DNA from: Flavobacteriales bacterium
Lineage (GTDB): Bacteria > Bacteroidota > Bacteroidia > Flavobacteriales_G > Salibacteraceae
Assembly (NCBI GenBank): GCA_020435995.1
Contig: JAGQYO010000023.1
Coordinates: 1-49,730, forward strand
Direction of reading: 5' to 3'
DNA: 49,730 nt
Position numbers and translations under genes: made by a program. Positions 26,762 to 36,071 of the stretch are shown here, in pieces (position 1 is the stretch's first letter; each line of letters begins with the position of its first letter). The notes beneath the pieces are model-generated. The model worked only from the letters and a program-made list of their open reading frames with translations, searched no databases and was not told where the DNA came from.

Positions 26762-27399
26762 TGTTAAGTGACACTAGCACTTTAGCGTCTTTTCTACCCG
26801 AAGGGATGGCTCCTAAATTTTTGGACATCCTACAAAAAAACCAAGCCACTCTTAAAATAACGAAAGATAGAAAATCCAAATTTGGGGATTATCGTTGGCC
26901 AACGAAAGCCCATCCCTTTCATCGTATTTCGGTAAATGGCACCCTCAACCCCTATGCATTTATGACCACCCTCATTCATGAAATCGCCCACATGCTCACT
27001 CGAATCCAATTTGACAAAAATGTAACCCACCACGGCAAAGAGTGGAAGGCTTGTTATGGAAACCTTTTGCGCCATTTTGCCCAATTCGAACAAATACCTC
27101 AAGACCTTAGAGATGCTTGGATAAGGCATTCACACAACCCCAAGGCTTCTACTGTTGGAGACGCCCACTTGTTTCGTATTCTTAATTCCTATAATATTAC
27201 CGATGACAACGGCAAGACCTACCTCTCGGAATTAGAGCCAGGTGATTTTTTTTCACTAGGTAAAAAACTCTTTAGGTTTGAAAAAAAGAGAAGGACTAAA
27301 ATTCTGAGCAAGGATCTCGATTCCAAAAGGATGTATTTGGTTCATCATTTGGCCGAAGTACAAAGAATAGAACTACCCAACAAAGAGAAGGTTGATTAA
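26761..27399 (+). CDS. SprT-like zinc metallopeptidase-fold protein
   Basis: The 212-aa protein has the SprT motif HEIAHMLTR (H..H zinc ligands) followed by HHGKEWKACYGNLL, which supplies the third histidine. Eukaryotic relatives (SPRTN) cleave DNA-protein crosslinks; the bacterial role is less clear. A C-terminal zinc ribbon with paired cysteines is absent. It overlaps the small lipoprotein gene and is followed 12 bases later by the sugar-nucleotide gene. Confidence 0.88.
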   Translation: MLSDTSTLASFLPEGMAPKFLDILQKNQATLKITKDRKSKFGDYRWPTKAHPFHRISVNGTLNPYAFMTTLIHEIAHMLTRIQFDKNVTHHGKEWKACYGNLLRHFAQFEQIPQDLRDAWIRHSHNPKASTVGDAHLFRILNSYNITDDNGKTYLSELEPGDFFSLGKKLFRFEKKRRTKILSKDLDSKRMYLVHHLAEVQRIELPNKEKVD

Positions 27400-27411
27400 A
27401 TTCGCGCCACA

Positions 27412-28482
27412 ATGGGTTTATCGTCAAATAATAATTATTGCGTGATCATGGCCGGTGGCATAGGCTCACGATTCTGGCCTTGGAGCCAAGAAGCCATGCC
27501 CAAGCAATTCTTAGATATATTAGGAAATGGCCACAGCCTGATTCAGCTAACTTACAAAAGATTTAGAAAAATCTGCCCTGCTGAAAACATCTTGGTTGTT
27601 TCCAATACCAAGTATTTAAATTTGATTAAATCACAAATTCCAGAAATTAAGGACGAAAACATTCTACTTGAACCAGTAAGGCGAAACACAGCCCCTTGTA
27701 TCGCTTATGCTAGCTACAAAATCAGAAATATAAGCCCAAGTGCCAACATCATTGTTACCCCATCGGATCACCTCATTGAAAACGAAAAAGCGTTTCTAGA
27801 AGTAATAAGCAAAGGGATCAATTCACTAGCCCAAAAGGATCAATTAATTACCATAGGGATAGAACCTACTAGGGCAGATACTGGCTATGGTTACATCCAA
27901 TACAACAAAACAAGCAGCAAAGTGGACGTCAAAGAGGTAATCCAATTTGCCGAAAAACCTGATGCTCAAGTGGCTCAGGATTACATAAATCGCGGCGATT
28001 TTTTGTGGAATTCAGGAATTTTTATTTGGAGCGCGGAAAAAATTTGTTCCGAGTTAGAAACTTTTTTACCTCAGGTAAGTCATCCGTTTAATAGCATGAA
28101 GAAACGCTTCGGCTCGCCAGAAGAACGGAGCATGATCGATTCTATTTTCCCAGCCTTGGAGGACATTTCGATAGATTATGGAGTGATGGAAAAATCAGAA
28201 AGTGTAGGGGTTATTCCAGCGAGTTTTGGTTGGAGCGACTTAGGAACTTGGGGCTCGCTTTACGAGCATTTAAAATTAGACGAAAATCAAAACGCTACGT
28301 TTAATTCTGTTCCTGTAACGAGCAATGCCTCAGGCAATATTATAAAGGTGAGTCCAGGAAAAAACGTTGTTATCGAGGGGTTATCAGATTATATCATTGT
28401 TGAAACTGAAAACGAACTTTTAATCTGTTCTAAAAAATCGGAGCAAGCTATCAAAGACTTTGTCGCTCAGCTAAAGCCATAA
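27412..28482 (+). CDS. manC: Mannose-1-phosphate guanylyltransferase
   Basis: The 356-aa enzyme makes GDP-mannose from mannose-1-phosphate and GTP. The nucleotidyltransferase signature is MAGGIGSRFWPWSQEAMPKQ; later motifs are PSDHLI, FAEKP and FLWNSGIF, then a GWSDLGTWGSLYEH segment. The C-terminal isomerase domain of bifunctional forms is absent. GDP-mannose feeds capsule, O-antigen or glycoprotein synthesis. A TAAATTCG box (27397-27404) overlaps the SprT stop and may give it a private promoter. Confidence 0.93.
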   Translation: MGLSSNNNYCVIMAGGIGSRFWPWSQEAMPKQFLDILGNGHSLIQLTYKRFRKICPAENILVVSNTKYLNLIKSQIPEIKDENILLEPVRRNTAPCIAYASYKIRNISPSANIIVTPSDHLIENEKAFLEVISKGINSLAQKDQLITIGIEPTRADTGYGYIQYNKTSSKVDVKEVIQFAEKPDAQVAQDYINRGDFLWNSGIFIWSAEKICSELETFLPQVSHPFNSMKKRFGSPEERSMIDSIFPALEDISIDYGVMEKSESVGVIPASFGWSDLGTWGSLYEHLKLDENQNATFNSVPVTSNASGNIIKVSPGKNVVIEGLSDYIIVETENELLICSKKSEQAIKDFVAQLKP

Positions 28483-28503
28483 AAAAACCGCCCAAGGGCG
28501 GTT
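28481..28503 (-). terminator. Terminator after fumC
   Basis: CCGCCC (28488-28493), an AA loop and GGGCGG (28496-28501) form a stem. The minus strand continues into a seven-T run. It overlaps the manC stop codon on the opposite strand and may stop manC transcripts less well. Confidence 0.85.
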
Positions 28504-28515
28504 CAAATTCTATTC

Positions 28516-29907
28516 TTACGATCCAATCATTTTCTCTGGAACTACCCACTCATCAAATTCTTTGGGCGTTAAATAACCTAGGTTTACGGCTTCCTCTTTG
28601 AGCGTTGTGCCATTGTTAAATGCCGTTTTCGCGATTTTAGCCGCTTTTTCATAGCCTATTTTGGTGTTCAAGGCGGTAACCAACATGAGGGAGTTATCTA
28701 AATTCTTTTTCAAATTAGCCATGTTCGGTTCTATGCCTATCGCGCAATGCTCTTCAAACGAAACGCAAGCATCACCTATCAATCTGGCCGATGTAAGTAT
28801 GTTATGGGCCATCATGGGTTTAAATACATTAAGCTCGTAGTGGCCACTCATGCCACCTACTGAAATCGCCACGTCATTGCCAATTACTTGGGCACACACC
28901 ATTGTAAGTGCCTCTGCTTGCGTAGGATTAACCTTGCCTGGCATTATAGATGACCCTGGCTCATTGGCGGGAATATTAATTTCTCCAATACCACTACGCG
29001 GCCCTGAAGCCAACATCCTTATATCATTGGCAATTTTCATTAAGCTTACCGCAAGTTGTTTCAATGCACCATGGCTTTCAACAATGGCATCATGTGCAGC
29101 TAAAGCTTCAAATTTATTTTTAGCGGTAACAAATGGCTGACCACTGAATTGAGCGATATACTTCGCCACCAATTCTGAATACCCCGGCGGAGTGTTAATC
29201 CCGGTTCCAACCGCAGTACCTCCAAGGGCCACCTCCGCAAGATGATCAAGGGTGTTTTTTAAGGCCTTCATTCCATGATCAAGCTGAGCCACATATCCAC
29301 TAAATTCCTGTCCGAGTGTCAGAGGTGTGGCATCCATAAGATGTGTTCTGCCAATTTTTACAACTTTTGAAAATTCCTTGCTTTTTGCATCAAGTGTATT
29401 CCTTAGTCTTAATACTCCAGGAATAGTTGTTTCAACTATCATTTTATAAGCCGCAATATGCATTCCTGTCGGAAAAGTATCATTGGAAGATTGCGATTTG
29501 TTTACATCATCGTTGGGGTGAATTAAAGTCGGCTCGCCCAAAGAACCACCATTTAGAACATGCGCTCGGTTAGCAATAACTTCGTTCATATTCATATTAG
29601 ACTGGGTTCCACTACCGGTTTGCCATATTACCAGAGGAAATTGATCGTTGTGTTTGCCTTCAAGTATTTCATCGCAAACCTTAGCTATCAAATCCCTTTT
29701 CTCTTGAGAAAGCACGCCCAAATCACAATTGGTGTACGCAGCAGCTTTTTTCAGAACAGCGAATCCTATGGTAATCTCCAAAGGCATGGTCTGCTTAAAA
29801 TCGCCTATTTTAAAATTGTTTCTTGATCGTTCGGTCTGTGCGCCCCAATACTTATCTGCAGGTACCTTAACCTCCCCCATGGTGTCGTGTTCAATTCTAA
29901 ATTTCAT
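28516..29907 (-). CDS. fumC: Class II fumarate hydratase
   Basis: The 463-aa TCA-cycle enzyme interconverts fumarate and malate. It shows [19 protein letters not shown], the SSNDTFPT substrate loop, [12 protein letters not shown] and the family signature [12 protein letters not shown] chose ATG 29907 because the -7 box at 29933-29926 lies between it and the upstream ATG at 29928. It is monocistronic. Confidence 0.96.
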   Translation of the reverse strand: MKFRIEHDTMGEVKVPADKYWGAQTERSRNNFKIGDFKQTMPLEITIGFAVLKKAAAYTNCDLGVLSQEKRDLIAKVCDEILEGKHNDQFPLVIWQTGSGTQSNMNMNEVIANRAHVLNGGSLGEPTLIHPNDDVNKSQSSNDTFPTGMHIAAYKMIVETTIPGVLRLRNTLDAKSKEFSKVVKIGRTHLMDATPLTLGQEFSGYVAQLDHGMKALKNTLDHLAEVALGGTAVGTGINTPPGYSELVAKYIAQFSGQPFVTAKNKFEALAAHDAIVESHGALKQLAVSLMKIANDIRMLASGPRSGIGEINIPANEPGSSIMPGKVNPTQAEALTMVCAQVIGNDVAISVGGMSGHYELNVFKPMMAHNILTSARLIGDACVSFEEHCAIGIEPNMANLKKNLDNSLMLVTALNTKIGYEKAAKIAKTAFNNGTTLKEEAVNLGYLTPKEFDEWVVPEKMIGS

Positions 29908-29925
29908 ATTGATAATTTTAGGCAT

Positions 29926-29933
29926 CAAAATTA
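29926..29933 (-). promoter_or_regulatory. -7 box of fumC
   Basis: The minus strand reads TAATTTTG, a perfect TAnnTTTG, 18 bases before ATG 29907. No good -33 TTG is present. It fixes the choice of start codon. Confidence 0.5.
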
Positions 29934-29979
29934 ATCCAAGCTGGGTGCTTGACTTCCCTATTCTTAAAAACTTTTAACT

Positions 29980-29987
29980 TAAATTTG
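29980..29987 (+). promoter_or_regulatory. -7 box of the 48-aa membrane protein
   Basis: TAAATTTG matches the consensus exactly and lies 22 bases before ATG 30010. Confidence 0.45.
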
Positions 29988-30009
29988 CCCTCCTAATTAG
30001 AATTTGACG

Positions 30010-30156
30010 ATGGAAATATTAGCTGTACTTTTCTTTCTTATAGTGGTGGTTGGAGCCTTCTTCACACTTGTGTTTTTAGCACTATTTTTACCCTATTGGA
30101 TTACTATTCAAGTAATTGACTTGATAAAACACCCATCAGGAGGTAGAGGCGCTTAG
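30010..30156 (+). CDS. Small membrane protein, 48 aa
   Basis: The frame encodes 48 residues: a single hydrophobic segment from residue 3 to about 38 (EILAVLFFLIVVVGAFF, then LVFLALFLPYW) and a short basic tail ending HPSGGRGA. A perfect -7 box precedes it. Its TAG stop overlaps the arsC stop by 4 bases on the other strand. I know no family. The promoter and membrane-like composition support a real gene. Confidence 0.55.
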   Translation: MEILAVLFFLIVVVGAFFTLVFLALFLPYWITIQVIDLIKHPSGGRGA

Positions 30157-30497
30157 ATTAAGTCCAACACGTTATCTGGCGGACGACCTATTCGTGCTTT
30201 ATTGCCTTTGATTACGATCGGACGTTCGATAAGAACTGGATTTTCCGCCATTACATCTATCCAATCCGATGGTTTCATCTCTTTGTTTTTGTAATTCTTT
30301 TTGTAAATCTCTTCTCCTTTTCTGATTAATTCATGAGGTTCTATTTCGAGTTTATCAATTATTTCTTTCAATTCGCTCGAAACAGGAGGTTCCGTCAAAT
30401 AAAGCCTAATTTCGGGCTCAATGCCATGGCTGCGCAGAACTTCAAGAGTTTCGCGGCTTTTGCTACATCTTGGATTATGCCAAATAGTGAATTTCAT
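30153..30497 (-). CDS. arsC: Arsenate reductase (ArsC/Spx fold)
   Basis: The 114-aa protein has HNPRCSKSRET with catalytic C11, then NPVLIERPIVI and ARIGRPPDNVLDLI, which fit glutaredoxin-linked ArsC rather than Spx. I chose ATG 30497; the -7 box at 30522-30515 lies between it and the ATG at 30530. No other ars genes are nearby, so it may act in general thiol-redox chemistry. Confidence 0.9.
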   Translation of the reverse strand: MKFTIWHNPRCSKSRETLEVLRSHGIEPEIRLYLTEPPVSSELKEIIDKLEIEPHELIRKGEEIYKKNYKNKEMKPSDWIDVMAENPVLIERPIVIKGNKARIGRPPDNVLDLI

Positions 30498-30514
30498 TTT
30501 GTAAAATTTGAATT

Positions 30515-30522
30515 CAAATTTA
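30515..30522 (-). promoter_or_regulatory. -7 box of arsC
   Basis: The minus strand reads TAAATTTG, a perfect TAnnTTTG, 18 bases before ATG 30497. Confidence 0.5.
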
Positions 30523-30569
30523 GTAGACAATGCGGTATAAATTGGAAAAATCCATTACTTGATGTTTAG

Positions 30570-30577
30570 TATTTTTG
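30570..30577 (+). promoter_or_regulatory. -7 box of the lectin surface protein gene
   Basis: TATTTTTG matches the consensus and lies 21 bases before ATG 30598. It falls inside a longer reading frame that begins at 30559, which argues for the later start. Confidence 0.45.
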
Positions 30578-30597
30578 GCGACGAAGGAATTGTGGGG

Positions 30598-33500
30598 ATG
30601 AATAAACGAACTTTGAGAAATACTTCATTTTTTGACACTAGTTTTTTACTGAATAGCTTGGCTTTGAATCAGAATTATTTCGGATCGTTGAAATCATTTC
30701 TTTTGGTCTTTGCCGTCCTATTTGTTCACTTTGTTTCGAGTGCCCAATGTCTCAAATCGGGCAGTACCTGTAACATAGCCGCAATTCGGACAGCCTTAAC
30801 CAACGCTGGTTGTGTCGAACTTGGATGTGGCAGTGATAGCTGTAGCATTTATTTTTTCAATCCAGCAACTCTAACTGCTGACAGTGCAGAAAGGTTTGCC
30901 GTTAACCTTGGAGGACACTTGGCGAGTATTCAATCTGCCAGTCAAAACGACAGTATCGTAAAATGGCTTACCGTACCGGGTCACTCTGGAGCTGTTTGGC
31001 TAGGTTTCAATGATGTAACAACGGAAGGCAAATTCCTTTGGACAGATGGAAGCGATACGACCTATAAAAATTGGGCAATCGGAAAACCAAACGCTGCCAC
31101 TGCAAATGATGATTATGTGAACCTCTGGATTTCCGGAGCGGACTCTTCCAAGTGGAATGACACCATTGGGAGTATCAGTTTAAAATCCGTTATCAAAATC
31201 TCTTTGTGCATGGATTTAACTATGTCTCCGAAGGATACAATTTGTAAAAATGACTCATCCTCTCTATATGTTTCACCCAGATTTGGTTCAACGCCATACT
31301 CCTTCCTATGGTCTACTACTTCCATAGCAGACACTGTTAAGGTTTCTCCAGCGCTTACCTCAACGTATAAAGTTACAGTAACCGATAGATATGCCTGTAC
31401 AGCTACCGATAGCATTGAATTAAAAATAGATACACTTCCCACCTTTAGCATGGGAGGAACCGATACCATTTGCGGCGACACATTTTTAATATTGGACGCT
31501 GGCGCAGGGTATAAATATAAGTGGCATACGGGTATACCAAGTGACACAAATAGAACATTTAGAGCAGATGTCACCAATACTTATTGGTGTAAAAGGACCA
31601 ATAAAAATGGATGCTCGTTTACTGATACTTTTAAGCTACAAGTAGATACATTACCTACATTTACTTTGGGTGACGACACCACCGTTTGCTCAGGGGATAC
31701 GGCTACTATCATCTCACCACTGTCTAGCGCAAATTATCAGCTAAAGTGGCAGGATAATTCAACCTTAAGTTATTACAAAGCAGATACAACCGAACATCTG
31801 AAATTAACTGTAACTGACCTAAATGGTTGTTCATTCACGGACTCAATGTATGTAACATGGCACGCCAAACAACACATTAAATTGCAAGGCGACACTACAG
31901 TGTGCACCGGTGTCAATTTTGTGGTAAATGCGCTTACGGGCTTTCTTTATCACCGGTGGATTATATATACAGATACCATCAAAACAGCCTACATCGCAAT
32001 CGATACAAATGGAACTTATTTTTATCACGGGGTTGACTTAAACAATTGCCCAATGACGGATACATTCTCTGTTTCCTATGACACCATTCCAGTCATTAAT
32101 TTAGGAAACGATACAAGTATTTGCCAATACGACACCTTATATTTAGATGCAGGCCCGCGCTACCAATCCTATTTTTGGCCCCACAATGGGGGTACCACAC
32201 GCACATCAAAGGGATACAATGAACAAGGCTATAACGTAATTGTGTCCGACTCTAACGGTTGTGAGGGTTCGGCTTCTTTGATGCTTGGGATAGACACCTT
32301 ACCAGTAGTGGGATTAAAAAGAAATGGGTTGGCTGGCGATACTTCCATTTGCACCCTCGATTCAATTGTGTTACATGCTCGAGTAGACTCATCTCAAGAA
32401 TATAGCTGGAACAATGGCCCTTTTTTAAAGTACGATGATAGCCTTGTTGTGAAAACAGCTGGGTTGTTTAAATTGACAATTAGAGACACAAATACCTGCA
32501 TTAACAAAGATTCTTTAAGGGTTTCACTTGATTCGCTCCCAGTGGTTAATTTAGGTATTGATACCACTATTTGCAAGAACGACAGTATTTTACTTAAAAC
32601 AAATTATAGCAAACATTATAGATACACTTGGAATAATGTAAGCAAAGGAAACATAGACAGCATGTGGGCCAAAAAGGACACAAGCTATTGGGTGAGGGTG
32701 ATTGACACAAATACCACCTGTAAGAATATTGACACCATGAAGCTAAGCCACGATACTTTGCCTATAATTAACCTCGGAGTAGACACGGCCTTTTGTGTTG
32801 GCGACAGTATCATTGTAGATGCAGGAGCCAACTACAAAACATATACTTGGAACACCTTGGACAGTACACAGAAAATAACCGTTAAAAAAGCTGGAACCTA
32901 TGCTGTAAATGTAACTGACAAAAATGGTTGTAAAGGCTTTGATTCTAAGATCATTCAAAAGAATATTTTACCTAATCCCAACTTAGGGCCGGATAAGGAA
33001 TTTTGTGCGGGTACCGCTGTTAACGAAGTCTTAGACCCAGGTGCTGGATATATCTTTTACAATTGGGCAGGCGGACCAGCAGGTGACAGCACAGCGGCTA
33101 GAAAGAAGACCGTCACACTTCAGGGAACCTACCGCGTTACCGTAACGGACAAGAATAAATGTAAAGCGTCCGATACGATTCACATCAATGCAAACTTCCT
33201 ACCTAAAGTTAATTTGGGCCCAGATACCAGTTTCTGCTCAGGTGATAAATTCAACTTCATCGTTAATGCCGGGCCAGGCTTTGTTCAATATGAGTGGTTT
33301 GAAAGCAAATTTGGCGGCCCGCTCATTCCGCTTATTTCAACAGGTCAAATTCTTTTAATTCAGGATACTTCTTCTAGGGTTATTGTTCGAATTACCGACA
33401 TAAAAGGCTGTCAGAATTTAGACACCCTGTCTGTTGTTGAGTTAATTCCTCCAATAGTCAACTTTGTTACTTCAAGGTATTGTGAGGTAACTGCGCCAGT

Positions 33501-34497
33501 TTTTTCCGAAACGGTTGATGCAGATCCCACGCTATCCTATAACTTTTTTAAATGGTCTACGGGCGATACCTCAAGGTCAATAACCGCAACCAAAGCTGGA
33601 GACTATATTGTGACAGTAACCGCCAATAATGGGTGTGAAACCGTAGCAACTAAATCCATCATCGAAGTACCTCAACCTATTATAGATTTTAGTGGTGACA
33701 CATTACTTTGTAAAGGAACTGCCGTAAAACTGAAGGCCTTTAATGAAGGTTACACCCATTATTCATGGTACAAGGTTTCTAAGATTGCGGGAATCTCAGA
33801 TTCTTTAATAAACCCCAAAGTAGCTGGTGATACTATTCCAGATACTACGGCTAGCGATATAACGGTTTATCAACCTGGAATTTATAAGCTGGTAACACGA
33901 TACTTCCAAGACCCATTTTGTATTGACAGTAACCAAACTGAGATCAGAGAAGATATTCGACCCACTATTGATTTTGGAATTGAATCTCCCGACACGACCC
34001 TTTGCGTGGGCGAAACTTTAAAACTAAGCCCTCATTTTTCTGGATCTAGTTCTGAAAAAGTGAACTACTTGTGGCAAAATGGATTGTCAGATACCGTAAT
34101 GCTCGCTCGAAGCACAGGACTATATACACTAACCCTTACGAACGATTGTGGAAGCGAAATAGACGAAGTTTATGTGTTATTTGACGATTGTTCAAATATT
34201 TGGATTCCAAATTCATTTACCCCTAATGGAGATGGGGATAATGACCTATGGGGTGTGACATCCTTAGAGAGTTTTCTTGAGTATAAGTTAACTGTGTTTG
34301 ACAACATGGGTGGCGTTGCTTGGGAATCCAATCTACCAGGCGTACTTTGGGATGGTACACATCAAGTAAGTGCTAAGCCTATGCCTACTGGGTCGTACAT
34401 ATACAAGCTTAGCTATCGTTCTAATTATGAATTGATAAACGATGTGAACAGTGCCCCGACCAAAGAAGTATTTGGCCAACTGCATCTATATCGTTAG
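30598..34497 (+). CDS. Secreted C-type-lectin protein with Ig-like repeats and gliding-type C-terminus
   Basis: The 1,299-aa protein (from ATG 30598) has a signal peptide with a long N-region, cleaved near FVSSAQ. A C-type lectin domain spans about 95-205 (LGGHLASIQS, WLGFNDVTTEG, WTDGSD, NWAIGKPN, SKWNDT). About ten to twelve Ig/PKD-like modules of 75-90 residues follow; each starts near LP-x-(I/V)-x-LG-x-DT-x-(I/V)C and ends with G-x-Y-x-V-x-V-x-D. Residues from about 1,200 are the CHU_C / type B sorting domain (WIPNSFTPNGDGDNDLWGV). It should be exported by type IX secretion and held on the surface. Sugar binding is plausible but the EPN/QPD-type motif reads KPN, so specificity is open. 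Confidence 0.9.
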   Translation: MNKRTLRNTSFFDTSFLLNSLALNQNYFGSLKSFLLVFAVLFVHFVSSAQCLKSGSTCNIAAIRTALTNAGCVELGCGSDSCSIYFFNPATLTADSAERFAVNLGGHLASIQSASQNDSIVKWLTVPGHSGAVWLGFNDVTTEGKFLWTDGSDTTYKNWAIGKPNAATANDDYVNLWISGADSSKWNDTIGSISLKSVIKISLCMDLTMSPKDTICKNDSSSLYVSPRFGSTPYSFLWSTTSIADTVKVSPALTSTYKVTVTDRYACTATDSIELKIDTLPTFSMGGTDTICGDTFLILDAGAGYKYKWHTGIPSDTNRTFRADVTNTYWCKRTNKNGCSFTDTFKLQVDTLPTFTLGDDTTVCSGDTATIISPLSSANYQLKWQDNSTLSYYKADTTEHLKLTVTDLNGCSFTDSMYVTWHAKQHIKLQGDTTVCTGVNFVVNALTGFLYHRWIIYTDTIKTAYIAIDTNGTYFYHGVDLNNCPMTDTFSVSYDTIPVINLGNDTSICQYDTLYLDAGPRYQSYFWPHNGGTTRTSKGYNEQGYNVIVSDSNGCEGSASLMLGIDTLPVVGLKRNGLAGDTSICTLDSIVLHARVDSSQEYSWNNGPFLKYDDSLVVKTAGLFKLTIRDTNTCINKDSLRVSLDSLPVVNLGIDTTICKNDSILLKTNYSKHYRYTWNNVSKGNIDSMWAKKDTSYWVRVIDTNTTCKNIDTMKLSHDTLPIINLGVDTAFCVGDSIIVDAGANYKTYTWNTLDSTQKITVKKAGTYAVNVTDKNGCKGFDSKIIQKNILPNPNLGPDKEFCAGTAVNEVLDPGAGYIFYNWAGGPAGDSTAARKKTVTLQGTYRVTVTDKNKCKASDTIHINANFLPKVNLGPDTSFCSGDKFNFIVNAGPGFVQYEWFESKFGGPLIPLISTGQILLIQDTSSRVIVRITDIKGCQNLDTLSVVELIPPIVNFVTSRYCEVTAPVFSETVDADPTLSYNFFKWSTGDTSRSITATKAGDYIVTVTANNGCETVATKSIIEVPQPIIDFSGDTLLCKGTAVKLKAFNEGYTHYSWYKVSKIAGISDSLINPKVAGDTIPDTTASDITVYQPGIYKLVTRYFQDPFCIDSNQTEIREDIRPTIDFGIESPDTTLCVGETLKLSPHFSGSSSEKVNYLWQNGLSDTVMLARSTGLYTLTLTNDCGSEIDEVYVLFDDCSNIWIPNSFTPNGDGDNDLWGVTSLESFLEYKLTVFDNMGGVAWESNLPGVLWDGTHQVSAKPMPTGSYIYKLSYRSNYELINDVNSAPTKEVFGQLHLYR

Positions 34498-34499
34498 TT

Positions 34500-35601
34500 C
34501 TACATTTTTTTTGTCGAGTTTCCGAATGTCATCAAATACGCTTTGATGAATTCCGAAAGGTTGCCATCCATTACGGACGCTACATCTGTAGATTCAACAC
34601 CCGTTCTTAAATCCTTTACAAGCTTATATGGATGCATTACGTAATTGCGTATTTGACTTCCCCACTCCACTTTCATCTTATTTCCCTCTATACTATCTCT
34701 TTCTTCCTGCCTTTTTCGAAGTTCGAGCTCATAGAGTTTCGACCTGAGGAGCTTCATTGCATTTTCACGGTTTTGCAATTGAGAACGCGACTCCGTATTT
34801 CGAATAATTATGCCACTAGGAGCGTGCGTGAGCCTTACACCTGTCTCAACTTTGTTTACGTTCTGACCACCAGCACCACCAGAACGGAAAGTATCCCATT
34901 CAATATCCGAAGGCGCAACCACAATTTCGATGGTATCGTCAATTATAGGATAAACAAATACAGAAGCAAAAGACGTATGTCGTTTGGCATTCGAATCAAA
35001 CGGAGAAATTCGCACGAGACGGTGAACGCCATTCTCTCCCTTTAAATATCCATAAGCAAATTCACCCTCAATTTCTATTCGGGCGGACTTAATACCAGCA
35101 CCATCTCCGTCAAGTTTTTCAGTCACATTTGCCTTAAATCCATTCTTATCGGCGTACATCAGGTACATTCGGAGCAACATTTCAGACCAGTCTTGGCTTT
35201 CTGTTCCTCCGGCGCCGGAATTAATTTCGAGTATAGCTGAAAAGGCATCCTCCTGTGCCGAAAGCATGTTTTTGAATTCCAGTTCTTCGAGCAAATCAAT
35301 AAACAATTCATGTTGTTTATCTACCTCTTCCTGAGCAGATTCACCCTCATTGAAAAATTCAAATAGTACTTGTAAATCCTCAAAAGAAGTTAGGACCTCA
35401 TCATATCCATTAACCCAAAATTTCTTTTGGTTAATAGCCTTTAAAATAGCTTCCGCTGCCTTTGGGTCATCCCAAAAATCTGGTGCATGGGTTTGTTGCT
35501 CTTCGTCTTGTATCTGCTCACGTAGGGCATCTACGTCAAAGATGCCTCCTCAACGCATCCAGGCGCCCAGTCAGAACTTTAATCTGATCTTGATTAATCA
35601 T
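34500..35601 (-). CDS. prfB: Peptide chain release factor 2, with programmed +1 frameshift
   Basis: RF2 ends translation at UGA and UAA. A short frame from ATG 35601 encodes 21 residues and stops at TGA (35538-35536). Shifting +1 at CTT-TGA-C joins it to the main frame (from 35537 to 34500), giving 366 aa, close to the 365 of E. coli. In the joined protein SPF is at 199-201 (the RF2 stop-reading motif) and GGQ at 244-246. The frameshift makes RF2 regulate its own synthesis: scarce RF2 favours the shift. The start overlaps recX by 8 bases. Confidence 0.95.
35535..35550 (-). promoter_or_regulatory. prfB +1 frameshift site
   Basis: The minus strand reads AGGAGG-CAT-CTT-TGA-C: a Shine-Dalgarno-like hexamer, three bases, the slippery CTT and the in-frame UGA followed by C. 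This is the canonical bacterial arrangement and spacing. Confidence 0.94.
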
Positions 35602-36064
35602 ATTGTTTAATTATTTCCGATACTAAATTATGCTCAAATCCCTTACCTAATAGGTATGCTCTGAGCTTTATTTTTTTTTCAAACTGGCTTCCTGTTCGAA
35701 GGGTTTTATACTTCTTTTCGGCCAGGCTACTGAGCGTTTTGGCATAATCTTCAGCGTTTATCTCCTCGAAGGCCGCTTTTAAATTGTACCCAAATACTCC
35801 TTTTGCTTTAAGTCCTTTTTCAATTTTTTTTCTTCCCCAGTTCTTTATTCGAAACTTACCTCGGGCATAGGCCCGCGCAAAACGCTCTTCGTTTAAAAAA
35901 TTGTTTTCGATCAAAAAGGAAATCAGATCATTTCGGTGTTCCCAAAGTACGCCCCAAGATTTTAACTTATCCTGTACTTCTACATGGGACCTTTCTTGAA
36001 GGGCACAATACTTCATTATTTTAGGTTTTGCTTCCTGAAGAGATAAATTCTTTCTCGAAAGCAT
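35594..36064 (-). CDS. recX: RecX family regulatory protein
   Basis: The 156-aa protein is built of RecX three-helix repeats: KIMKYCALQERSHVEVQDKL, then FLNEERFARAYARGKFRIKNWGRKKIEKGLKAKG. RecX proteins modulate RecA filaments. recA is not in this window. It starts 7 bases after rng and overlaps prfB by 8 bases. Confidence 0.9.
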   Translation of the reverse strand: MLSRKNLSLQEAKPKIMKYCALQERSHVEVQDKLKSWGVLWEHRNDLISFLIENNFLNEERFARAYARGKFRIKNWGRKKIEKGLKAKGVFGYNLKAAFEEINAEDYAKTLSSLAEKKYKTLRTGSQFEKKIKLRAYLLGKGFEHNLVSEIIKQYD

Positions 36065-36071
36065 GAAAATC

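Noticed and set aside
30598-34497. Repeated DT-rich modules as a recent DNA tandem repeat
   Set aside because: The repeats are similar only at protein level; the DNA copies are well diverged.
35536-35538. In-frame TGA early in prfB, which could be read as a pseudogene or sequencing error
   Set aside because: The surrounding AGGAGG-CAT-CTT-TGA-C is the known programmed frameshift site, and the joined product has normal RF2 length and motifs.
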